DNA from: Planctomycetia bacterium
GTDB lineage: Bacteria > Planctomycetota > Planctomycetia > Pirellulales > UBA1268
Direction of reading: 5' to 3'
Assembly: GCA_009924545.1 (NCBI GenBank)
Contig: RFRL01000012.1
Span: 1 to 34,427 of the forward strand
Length of the DNA stretch: 34,427 nucleotides
Part shown: one piece after another, positions 1-6,161 of the stretch
How the letters are laid out: every line of letters starts with the position of its first letter
Numbering within the stretch: position 1 is the stretch's first letter
Notes under the pieces: model-generated
The model's database searches: none
The model's input: only the letters and a program-made list of their open reading frames with translations
What the model was told of the DNA's origin: nothing
Program-made: the position numbers and the translations under genes

Positions 1-1224
1 TTCATCGGCGCCGATGAACATCATCACGTGCCCCGGCACGTGGATCAGATCGCCGGGGAGGAGCCCGGCGAGGGCCTCCAGCCGCGCGGCGCGATCCGCG
101 CCGGCGGGCAGCTCCGTGCGGCGGAACGACCCCGTGCAGGCCGCCTGGTCCTTGCTGTCGCGCGGCAGCACCAGGCCGAGGCTGCGGTGGCACTCGCCGA
201 CGAAGCCGCTGCAGTCGCGGCCGCTGCCGCCGTGCCCCCAACAGTAACGCTCGCCGAGGAACTTGAACGCCTGGCGGAGGAGGTTGGCGCGGCTCACGGG
301 AAGCGGGCCGGCGTGGGTGTCGGCCGAGCGCGGGAGGAGCGCGGGGAGCAGGGCGAGCCGGCCGGTGGCATCGCGCGACGGCAGCCGCACCACGATGGCG
401 CCGAGCGTTCCCTGGCCGTTGACCGGCGCGGTGAGCGGCCAGTCGGGCTCCTCCGGCACCGCCACGCCCATGTCGAGCACGACGTCGGAGAGCGCCGGCG
501 TCAGCACGGTGGCCACGGTCCGCACCGTGGGGCCGGTCACCATGCGGGTGGCGCCGGCCTGGTAGCCGAAGACGGTCGCCCGGTCACCCATGGCGAGGGC
601 GTCGGCGACGACCCACGCCGCGTAGTGCGGGGCCATGACGAAGGCCCATGTCCGGTCGCGAGTCTCGTGCAGCACCGCCACCGGGGTGCCGGGAAAGAGG
701 GCCGATTCCTGGAAGCGGTCGATGTCGGTGTCGCCCGGCTTGAGCCGGCCGGGAAGGTTCGTGGGGTAGGTGCGGAGGTCGGCCCGGCGCACGGCGACGG
801 CGAAGCGCGGGGTCACGTCCGCCGGCACCTGGTCGAGGGCCAGTGCCGCAAGCAGGTCGGGCGCCGCGGTGTCGGCGGATGCCTGCTGCGGACGGGCCAG
901 GTTGCCCGCCACGAGCCCCTCGACAAGCGCCGTCACCACGGCACGGGGCACGCGCTCGGGCAAGGCCGCCGGATCGTGGAACCCCGGCCCCGCGGCGCGC
1001 ACGCGGGCGTTTTGCGCGGCCGCACCCTGTGGCGTGAGCAGCACCCGTTCGCTGCCCGCGCTCCGTTCGATCCAGTAGGTGCCAACGAGTCGCTCCGGGG
1101 AGACTTGGAGCGGATCGCCCGGGGCGGCCGCTTCCGCTGCCGCGGCCGCAGCACCGACCAGGCTCGTGACCACGGCCAGCGCCCAGGGGAGAAGCGAGCG
1201 CAGGTGGCAGGAGACGAGTGGCAT
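1..1224 (-). CDS. NlpC/P60 (C40) cell-wall peptidase with SH3b-like domains, C-terminus cut by window edge
   Basis: This is a secreted cysteine peptidase expected to cut peptide bonds in peptidoglycan stem peptides. Translation from the ATG at 1224 gives an N-terminal hydrophobic export segment (about residues 8-28, ending in an Ala-rich stretch). A middle region (about 145-290) follows that resembles the SH3b1/SH3b2 domains of bacterial NlpC/P60 proteins (for example WAFVMAPHYAAWVV). The peptidase domain starts near residue 315. The nucleophile is Cys338 in RDCSGF, and the catalytic His is probably His399 in GHVMMFIG. The ORF is still open at position 1, so the third catalytic residue and the C-terminus are not visible. 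GAGG lies about 6 nt before the ATG. The start is 22 nt after the stop of the DUF819 gene on the same strand, so the two are probably co-transcribed. YkfC-type proteins with this layout act on muropeptides; the exact substrate here is inference. Confidence 0.88.
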   Translation of the reverse strand, partial: MPLVSCHLRSLLPWALAVVTSLVGAAAAAAEAAAPGDPLQVSPERLVGTYWIERSAGSERVLLTPQGAAAQNARVRAAGPGFHDPAALPERVPRAVVTALVEGLVAGNLARPQQASADTAAPDLLAALALDQVPADVTPRFAVAVRRADLRTYPTNLPGRLKPGDTDIDRFQESALFPGTPVAVLHETRDRTWAFVMAPHYAAWVVADALAMGDRATVFGYQAGATRMVTGPTVRTVATVLTPALSDVVLDMGVAVPEEPDWPLTAPVNGQGTLGAIVVRLPSRDATGRLALLPALLPRSADTHAGPLPVSRANLLRQAFKFLGERYCWGHGGSGRDCSGFVGECHRSLGLVLPRDSKDQAACTGSFRRTELPAGADRAARLEALAGLLPGDLIHVPGHVMMFIGADE

Positions 1225-1246
1225 GACCGGCCTCACAAGTCGCACC

Positions 1247-2389
1247 TCACGCCAGGCGGGAGAGGAAGGTGGCAAGACCGATCCCGGCCCAGGTGCCGAG
1301 AAGATACCCCAAGAGCGCCATCAGCACCGCCACCGGCACCAGGTCGCGGCGGTGCGCGGCGGCGAGGAGCGGTGCCGAGGCGATGCCCCCGACGCTGGCC
1401 AGGGACGCGATGCCACACAGCGCCAGGTCGAAGCCGAAACCGCGCGCCGCGGCCAGCATGAGGAGGGCGTGGACAGCCAGCGCGGTGAACCCGGCGGCCA
1501 CCATCCAGGCCGCCGACTCGAGGCCGCGCACGTCGCCTTGCGTGGCGAGGGCCACCACCGCCACCGCCAACAGTCCCGAGCCGACGCCGGCGGCCCCCGG
1601 CAGACGGGCCAGCGGCGTGACCGCCACCGCGAGGCCTGTGAGCGAGGCGAAGAGCAGCGTCCAGGTGCCCACCGTGAACGGACCGTCGGCCGGCAGCGTC
1701 TCCGCCAGGAGACGGGCGGCCAGGCCCACGGCCAGCGCCGCGGCCAGCCAGCAGAGCACATGCCCCGGGGTGGTGGCTGCTCCGTCGGCGGGAGCTCGCG
1801 GCGGGAGTGCCGTGCAGGGGCGGGCGCGCACGAACCGGTCGAACGGTGCCGCGAGCGCCACGGTGGCAAACAGCAGGGTCACCCACGCCGCGTAGCAGAC
1901 GGTGTCGGCCAGGAGAGCCGTGGCGACCATCGCCGGCGCGGCGCCGATCGCCTGACCGGTGGCGGCGAGATTGGCCGTGCCCCCGACCCAACTTCCTCCC
2001 AGGCAGCCCACGGCCTGCCACGCGTCGGCGGGCAGCCATGGCCGCCAGACGAGCCAGGCCACGGTCAGCCCGACGAGCACAGAGCCACTCGCGCAACCGA
2101 ACGCCCCGAGGGCGCGGGGGCCGAGCGCCAGGATCGCCCGCAGGTCGCAGCCCACCATCAGCAGGAACACGAGGGCCGGCATCAGGCGGGCCGAAGCCTC
2201 CTGCTGCACCCCCTGGACCGGAGGCGACTGGGACCACGCCCCCGCCAGGGCAAGAAGGGTCGTCGCGGCGTACGACCAGACGATCGGGGGAATCACGGCG
2301 AAGGGGCGCGGCCAGCGGACCGCCAACACCGGAAAAAGACCCGCCAGGGCGAGCACGGCGGCGATGAACCCAGCCCCGGATGCGATCAT
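1247..2389 (-). CDS. DUF819 family integral membrane protein
   Basis: This is a polytopic inner-membrane protein of 380 residues, almost entirely hydrophobic, with about ten predicted membrane segments. It matches the DUF819 (YjcL-like) family by length and by two Gly-rich signature stretches: GGSWVGGTANLAA near residues 130-142, and SVGGIASAPLLAAAHRRD followed by a final hydrophobic helix near 335-375. The two similar halves suggest an inverted-repeat carrier fold. No substrate is established for the family as far as I know. The following NlpC/P60 peptidase gene, 22 nt downstream on the same strand, makes a role in moving cell-wall peptides an attractive inference only. The ATG at 2389 has no clear Shine-Dalgarno sequence, but residues from there on fit the family. 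A candidate minus-strand -10 (TAGACT) lies about 200 nt upstream, and an 11-bp perfect hairpin lies between it and the start. Confidence 0.85.
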   Translation of the reverse strand: MIASGAGFIAAVLALAGLFPVLAVRWPRPFAVIPPIVWSYAATTLLALAGAWSQSPPVQGVQQEASARLMPALVFLLMVGCDLRAILALGPRALGAFGCASGSVLVGLTVAWLVWRPWLPADAWQAVGCLGGSWVGGTANLAATGQAIGAAPAMVATALLADTVCYAAWVTLLFATVALAAPFDRFVRARPCTALPPRAPADGAATTPGHVLCWLAAALAVGLAARLLAETLPADGPFTVGTWTLLFASLTGLAVAVTPLARLPGAAGVGSGLLAVAVVALATQGDVRGLESAAWMVAAGFTALAVHALLMLAAARGFGFDLALCGIASLASVGGIASAPLLAAAHRRDLVPVAVLMALLGYLLGTWAGIGLATFLSRLA

Positions 2390-2451
2390 TGTGGACGCAG
2401 CGTACCGCTCCCCGACGATCCGCCTTGGCCGCCCCCGCCTCGCCCCTCCGA

Positions 2452-2482
2452 CGAAGCCATCGCCGGCCCCGCGATGGCTTCG
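2452..2482. repeat. 11-bp perfect inverted repeat (hairpin)
   Basis: The arms CGAAGCCATCG and CGATGGCTTCG are exact reverse complements separated by nine bases (CCGGCCCCG). There is no T-run on either side in either orientation, so it is not a normal intrinsic terminator. It would lie in the 5' leader of the DUF819 mRNA if that gene is transcribed from the TAGACT element at 2592-2597. It could be a regulator binding site or an RNA hairpin. Confidence 0.6.
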
Positions 2483-2717
2483 CTCATGCGTTGCTCACGC
2501 CGCGAGCCACCGGCAGCCCGAAACCGCAAAAAAGTTGGCGTTTTACGTCAAACCGGATAGCCTTTTTCGGGGGGTGACAGGCCCCTGGCACAGTCTACCC
2601 CGGCGTTCGACTCATTTATTCTCCAAGGGTTATCCAACCGTTTCCAAAGGTTGGCCAAGTGGTGAGGGCGCTAGGTCCCGGATGTGTGTTTCCCCGATGG
2701 TGTCGCCGTCACCCGAG

Positions 2718-2747
2718 TTGCGTTCTGTTTTCTCCCAGGTGTTTTAT
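2718..2747 (+). promoter_or_regulatory. Weak sigma-70-like promoter candidate for the DUF1559 gene
   Basis: TTGCGT (2718-2723) and TTTTAT (2742-2747) are separated by 18 bp. This would start transcription about 35-40 nt before the ATG at 2792. Both hexamers are only partial matches to the consensus. The main support is the position and the locally AT-rich sequence. Confidence 0.25.
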
Positions 2748-2791
2748 CCATCCGGTGATCCAATTTTTCATCCACTTCAGGAGACATCCCC

Positions 2792-3904
2792 ATGACCCTC
2801 ACATTGCGTCGTGGTGGCTTCACGCTCGTCGAACTGCTGGTGGTGATCGCCATCATCGGCACGCTGGTGGGCCTGCTTCTGCCGGCAGTTCAGGCGGCGC
2901 GCGAGGCGGCCCGCCGCTCGAGTTGCTCCAACAACATGCGCCAGACCTGCCTTGCGGCCCTCAATTACGAGAGTGCCAACAAGACGCTGCCCCCGAACCG
3001 GCACTCGAAGGTGTTGAACAATTCGTTCGGGGTGCCCACGACCTATTCATCGGGGGCCCAGCCGCTCGTGTTGATCCTCCAATATCTCGAGGAGGCCAGT
3101 CGCTACTCGCTCTTCGATCTCAATTACAACGTCAACAGCGATGTGGCGATCGGGCCGGGCATTCCCGCCAAGACGGGAGCCAACGCCAACGCCCGGCTCC
3201 AGGACGTGGCCGCCTACCTTTGCCCGTCCGACCAATCGCCGAACAACTATTACGGCGCCGGGCGCAACAACGTGATGGCTTGCACCGGCGGGGCCAACCA
3301 ACGCGGCGGGACGACGATCGACGGCATCTTCGCCATGGGGTTCCCCGGGTCGGTGGCCAGCAGTTCGTCGGCCGAAGGGCCGCCGGCGGGCACGATCCTC
3401 AAGGGATACCGCACGGCCCAGATTCCCGACGGCCTCTCCAAGACGGCGATGTTTGGCGAGGTGATCCGCGGCACCAAGACATTCAGTGACACCAACCAGT
3501 GGGACAACACCACCGCGTTCTGCTCCACGTCGGCCTTCACGGCGGCGCAGGCGATCGACGGCCGCGCGATCCCCCAGTGCATGCCCAATGGCAACACCAC
3601 CACCTCGAGCTGGATCCGCTACACCGGCCACCAGTACTACCGTGACCTGCCCTTCACCTTCTCCTTCAGCACGACGCTGCCTCCCAACTGGAACCGCAAG
3701 GTCACCGACCTAGCGCAGCAGCGCTACAACTGCGGCACGACGTCGTTCACGGTGGCCCACATCGCCGCCTCGAGCTACCACCCCGGTGGTGCGATCATCG
3801 GGTTCGCTGACGGTTCGAACCGCCTCATCTCCGACGACATCGACTTCGCCGTGTGGCAAGCGACCGGCAGCCGCCAGGGTGGTGAGAACGTGAGCCTCGA
3901 CTGA
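2792..3904 (+). CDS. DUF1559 (SBP_bac_10) domain protein with type IV pilin-like N-terminus
   Basis: This is a planctomycete DUF1559 protein of 370 residues, normal for the family. The N-terminus carries a prepilin signature: a short basic leader, cleavage expected at Gly9|Phe10, Glu14 at the +5 position, then a hydrophobic helix ([18 protein letters not shown]). The DUF1559 domain follows, with the usual [13 protein letters not shown] start. Near the C-terminus is the family's H-X9-DG motif (His-Pro-Gly-Gly through Ala-Asp-Gly, in the stretch just before SNRLISDD). Such proteins occur in dozens of paralogues per planctomycete genome and are thought to be pseudopilin-like surface or secretion components; their function is not established. 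AGGAGA at 2779-2784 sits 7 nt before the ATG and fixes the start. A small lipoprotein gene follows 133 nt downstream on the same strand, a pairing common for this family. Confidence 0.95.
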   Translation: MTLTLRRGGFTLVELLVVIAIIGTLVGLLLPAVQAAREAARRSSCSNNMRQTCLAALNYESANKTLPPNRHSKVLNNSFGVPTTYSSGAQPLVLILQYLEEASRYSLFDLNYNVNSDVAIGPGIPAKTGANANARLQDVAAYLCPSDQSPNNYYGAGRNNVMACTGGANQRGGTTIDGIFAMGFPGSVASSSSAEGPPAGTILKGYRTAQIPDGLSKTAMFGEVIRGTKTFSDTNQWDNTTAFCSTSAFTAAQAIDGRAIPQCMPNGNTTTSSWIRYTGHQYYRDLPFTFSFSTTLPPNWNRKVTDLAQQRYNCGTTSFTVAHIAASSYHPGGAIIGFADGSNRLISDDIDFAVWQATGSRQGGENVSLD

Positions 3905-3962
3905 CACTCGGCACCGGTCGGTCTTGCGGGGACGATCCGTATCCGGGTGCTGTCGAGCTTCC

Positions 3963-4026
3963 GGTGACCAGCCGAGACGGTGACCAGCCGAGACGGTGAC
4001 CAGCCGAGACGGTGACCAGCCGAGAC
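3963..4026 (+). repeat. Four tandem copies of a 16-bp repeat in the lipoprotein gene leader
   Basis: The unit GGTGACCAGCCGAGAC occurs four times without interruption or mismatch (3963-3978, 3979-3994, 3995-4010, 4011-4026). The array ends directly against the Shine-Dalgarno AAGGAG (4027-4032) of the next gene. Each unit carries the odd palindrome GGTGACC, so the array presents four equally spaced copies of a possible binding site. The unit length is not a multiple of three, and no reading frame makes sense across it. Confidence 0.95.
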
Positions 4027-4037
4027 AAGGAGCTGAC

Positions 4038-4481
4038 ATGATCTGGTCGGATGGGCAGCGTGCGTTGCGGATCTGCATGGCGCTCATGGTTCTGGGAGGC
4101 TTGGCTGCAGGTGCCATCGGCTGTGGCGGGGGCAGCACGAAGAAGGATCCCGCGCAGCTGGGGCCGACCCCCAACGACGGGCTGACCGACCTGCAGAGGC
4201 TGCTGGAGGCGGTGAAAGCCGGCCAACAGAAGGCTCCCACTTCGGCGGCCGAGATGGCGGCGATCGAACCGTTGTTTCCCGTGGCCGGCGCGTTCGTGCA
4301 AAACGGGTCGATCGAATACGTGTGGGGTGCAAAACTCGCCAACGGTCCGGATGCGGCGAAGCGCCTGGTTGGCTTCGAGACGAAGTCCCCCAAGGAGGGC
4401 GGATTTGTGCTCCTGCAGGACGGCACGCTAAAGCAAGTGTCGGCCGCCGAGTTCGCCGGTTTCACGAAGGCCAAGCCCTGA
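4038..4481 (+). CDS. Small planctomycete-type lipoprotein of unknown function
   Basis: This is a 147-residue predicted lipoprotein. The start is set at the ATG at 4038 because AAGGAG lies 5 nt upstream; an in-frame GTG at 3996 would put the tandem repeats into the protein and is unlikely. A basic N-terminus and hydrophobic segment (about 8-27) lead to a lipobox, Ala-Ile-Gly|Cys29, followed by a Gly/Ser-rich tether. The mature part holds a short helix-rich stretch (LTDLQRLLEAVKAGQQK) and a domain of about 80 residues containing IEYVWGAKL and GGFVLLQDGTLKQV. I recognise no enzymatic motif. It sits just downstream of a DUF1559 gene, the usual place for such small lipoproteins in planctomycetes, so the two products may work together at the envelope (inference). 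The perfect 4 x 16-bp repeat in its leader is unusual and could make expression variable. Confidence 0.82.
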   Translation: MIWSDGQRALRICMALMVLGGLAAGAIGCGGGSTKKDPAQLGPTPNDGLTDLQRLLEAVKAGQQKAPTSAAEMAAIEPLFPVAGAFVQNGSIEYVWGAKLANGPDAAKRLVGFETKSPKEGGFVLLQDGTLKQVSAAEFAGFTKAKP

Positions 4482-4550
4482 GCCTGAGGCTCACTCAGCC
4501 CGGGCCGGCGAACCAACCCCAGCGTGCCAGGGCGCAGATGGCCGGGAGCT

Positions 4551-5177
4551 TCATCCGAGCCCGTACCGCAGGGCGAACAGCGCAGCCTGGGTGCGGTCGA
4601 CCAGTGCCGTCTTGCGGAGCACCGCCTGGACGTGCTCCTTCACGGTTTCCACGCTGATGGACAACTCGGTGGCGATCTCCACGTTGCTGCGCCCGGCGGC
4701 GATGTGGCGCAGCACGGCCGCTTCCCGGGAGGTGAGTCCCGGTTCGCTCCCCGGGGGCAGGGCGCCCGGCGGATCCTTCGTCCGGCGTTGGTTCGGCGGC
4801 CGCGGTGTCGGTTCCCCGGCGGTGACGCGGTTGAGGACTTCGATGAGCTCCGCGCCCGAGGCCGACTTGAGCACGTAGTCGTGGGCCCCGCCATTGAGCG
4901 CCCGGGCCACGTAGGGACGGCTGCCGAAGGCGGAGTAGACGACGATCCGCGCCTCGGGAGCGGCGGCACGGATGCGCGGGATCCAGGACAGACCGTCGTC
5001 GAGCCCCAGCCGGGCGTCGAGGAGGATGATGTCGGGAGCGAGGTCCACCGCGGCGCGCAGGGCCGATTCGCCATCGGTCACGGTGCCGGCCACGTCGAAG
5101 CCCGCTGCCGTGAGCATGCTGCGACAGCCGAGATGAATCAGTTCATGGTCATCGACCACGAGAACCCGGATCGCCAC
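4551..5177 (-). CDS. NarL/FixJ-type two-component response regulator (orphan)
   Basis: This is a DNA-binding response regulator of about 208 residues. The receiver domain (about 1-120) shows the acidic pair Asp9-Asp10, phospho-acceptor Asp54 in LLDARLG, Ser82 in the switch position and Lys104 in YVLKSASG. The C-terminal LuxR-type helix-turn-helix (about 145-205) includes LTSREAAVLRHIAAGRSN and ISVETVKEHVQAVLRK. I chose the GTG at 5177 because GGGAG lies 5 nt upstream and the product then begins with the typical receiver start AIRVLVVDDHE. In-frame ATGs at 5201 and 5297 would add 8 or 40 residues unlike the family. No histidine kinase gene is near, so the partner must be elsewhere. It is divergent from the pseudouridine synthase gene and convergent with the lipoprotein gene, so it is probably transcribed alone. 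Confidence 0.93.
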   Translation of the reverse strand: MAIRVLVVDDHELIHLGCRSMLTAAGFDVAGTVTDGESALRAAVDLAPDIILLDARLGLDDGLSWIPRIRAAAPEARIVVYSAFGSRPYVARALNGGAHDYVLKSASGAELIEVLNRVTAGEPTPRPPNQRRTKDPPGALPPGSEPGLTSREAAVLRHIAAGRSNVEIATELSISVETVKEHVQAVLRKTALVDRTQAALFALRYGLG

Positions 5178-5267
5178 GCGCGCACTCCCAGCGAGCGCCA
5201 TCCGCGCGATCGAGTCGTCGCGCGCCGGCACGCCTGTTGATCGAAAAAAGTCCTCCGCCCCGGCAGA

Positions 5268-5297
5268 GGTATACTCGCCCGCCTGGGTGGTTCGCAA
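5268..5297 (-). promoter_or_regulatory. Promoter candidate for the response regulator, overlapping a plus-strand -10
   Basis: On the minus strand TTGCGA (5297-5292) and TATACC (5273-5268) are 18 bp apart, about 90 nt upstream of the regulator start. On the plus strand the same bases give TATACT (5270-5275), five of six matches to the -10 consensus, upstream of the pseudouridine synthase gene but without a clear -35. The overlap could be a bidirectional promoter. Confidence 0.3.
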
Positions 5298-5384
5298 GGC
5301 ACGCGGCGATGCTCATCGAGACCTGATTTCACGAGCCTGACGTTCGGCCTCGCGCGGGCCACGGTCTGGATCACCGAGGGCAGG

Positions 5385-6161
5385 ATGGCCGACGCCGAGC
5401 CGCCGAACGCGATCCCGTTGATCGTCAGCGCCGAAGCGGGCGTGGTCGCGGTGGCCAAGCCAGCCGGCCTGCCCACGCAGGCGCCGCCCGGCATCGCCTC
5501 GGTGGAGTCGTGGTTCCGGGACCGGGTCGCCCTCCCAGGAGGGGGGTACGTCGGCGTGCCCCACCGCCTCGATCGAGCGGTCTCGGGGATCATCCTTTTG
5601 GCGGCCACGCCACGCGCGGCGCGGCACTTGTCGCGGCAGTTTGAACGCCGGCAGATCACCAAGCGCTATCTGGCGCTCCTGGCGTGCTGTTCCGTCCGCG
5701 TGCCCGCGCCCGGCGACGTGTGGGAGGACCACGTCCTCAAGGTGACCGATGAACCGCGGGCCCGCTTGGCGGCCTCCGGTGAGGCGGGGGCGAAGCGGGC
5801 GCTCACGGTGGTCGGCGCCGTGGAAGCGATCGCCGGCGACCGCCTCCTGGTGGTGCTCGAACCCGCCACCGGGCGGATGCATCAACTGCGCGTCCAGGCC
5901 GCTGCCAGGAGCCTCCCGGTGGTGGGTGACGAGTTGTACGGCGGGCCGCCGCTGGAGCGCGCTGTGGGCGCCGACCACCGGTCGCTGCCGAACCTCCACC
6001 GGTCGCAGCCGATCCTCCTCCATGCCTGGGACATCGTGTGGCGCGATCCCGACACCGGCCGCCCCTGCACGGCCCGCGCGGCGCTCCCGGAAAGCTGGCC
6101 GGAAGGGATCGCCGCCAGCGTCGACCGGCTCATGATTCCGGCAGCCATCCCCCGTGGATGA
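5385..6161 (+). CDS. RluA-family pseudouridine synthase
   Basis: This enzyme isomerises uridine to pseudouridine in structured RNA, either rRNA or tRNA. The product has 258 residues. The catalytic aspartate is Asp63 in the family motif HRLDRAVSG, and later motifs include RYLALL and the substrate-groove stretch ATGRMHQLRVQ. There is no N-terminal S4 domain, as in the shorter RluA, RluC-catalytic and TruC-like members, so the RNA target cannot be told from sequence. Purine-rich GAGGGCAGG precedes the ATG at 5385. The last 32 bp overlap the 3' end of the glycosyltransferase gene on the other strand, so the two transcripts are complementary at their tails. It is divergent from the response regulator and appears monocistronic. 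Confidence 0.93.
   Translation: MADAEPPNAIPLIVSAEAGVVAVAKPAGLPTQAPPGIASVESWFRDRVALPGGGYVGVPHRLDRAVSGIILLAATPRAARHLSRQFERRQITKRYLALLACCSVRVPAPGDVWEDHVLKVTDEPRARLAASGEAGAKRALTVVGAVEAIAGDRLLVVLEPATGRMHQLRVQAAARSLPVVGDELYGGPPLERAVGADHRSLPNLHRSQPILLHAWDIVWRDPDTGRPCTARAALPESWPEGIAASVDRLMIPAAIPRG

Larger units (their letters stand above)
2390..2791. other. 402-bp divergent intergenic region (DUF819 / DUF1559)
   Basis: This is a non-coding spacer between divergently transcribed genes and is visibly less GC-rich than its surroundings, especially 2520-2780. It contains an 11-bp perfect inverted repeat (2452-2482) and a smaller hairpin, CCAACC / GGTTGG with a 9-nt loop (2634-2654). It also holds an A/T-rich patch near 2525-2575, a minus-strand TAGACT -10-like hexamer (2592-2597) and a plus-strand promoter candidate close to the DUF1559 gene. 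No convincing small ORF or tRNA-like fold was seen. Confidence 0.6.

Noticed and set aside
28-2560. Plus-strand open frames opposite the NlpC/P60 and DUF819 genes
   Set aside because: They are low-complexity Arg/Gly/His-rich translations, and the minus strand encodes recognisable domains over the same bases.
2587-2603. Possible sigma-54 promoter (TGGCAC at 2587-2592)
   Set aside because: The -24-like half is present, but the required TTGC-type -12 half is missing at the correct spacing.
3963-4026. Tandem repeat as a CRISPR array
   Set aside because: The units are directly adjacent with no spacers, and no cas genes are present.
3996-4037. GTG at 3996 as start of the lipoprotein
   Set aside because: It would translate the tandem repeats and move the signal peptide 14 residues inward. 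The ATG at 4038 has an ideal ribosome site.
4480-4498. Terminator between the lipoprotein and response-regulator genes
   Set aside because: Only two competing 5-bp stems (GAGCC/GGCTC or CTGAG/CTCAG) can form, and there is no T-run. This is too weak to call.
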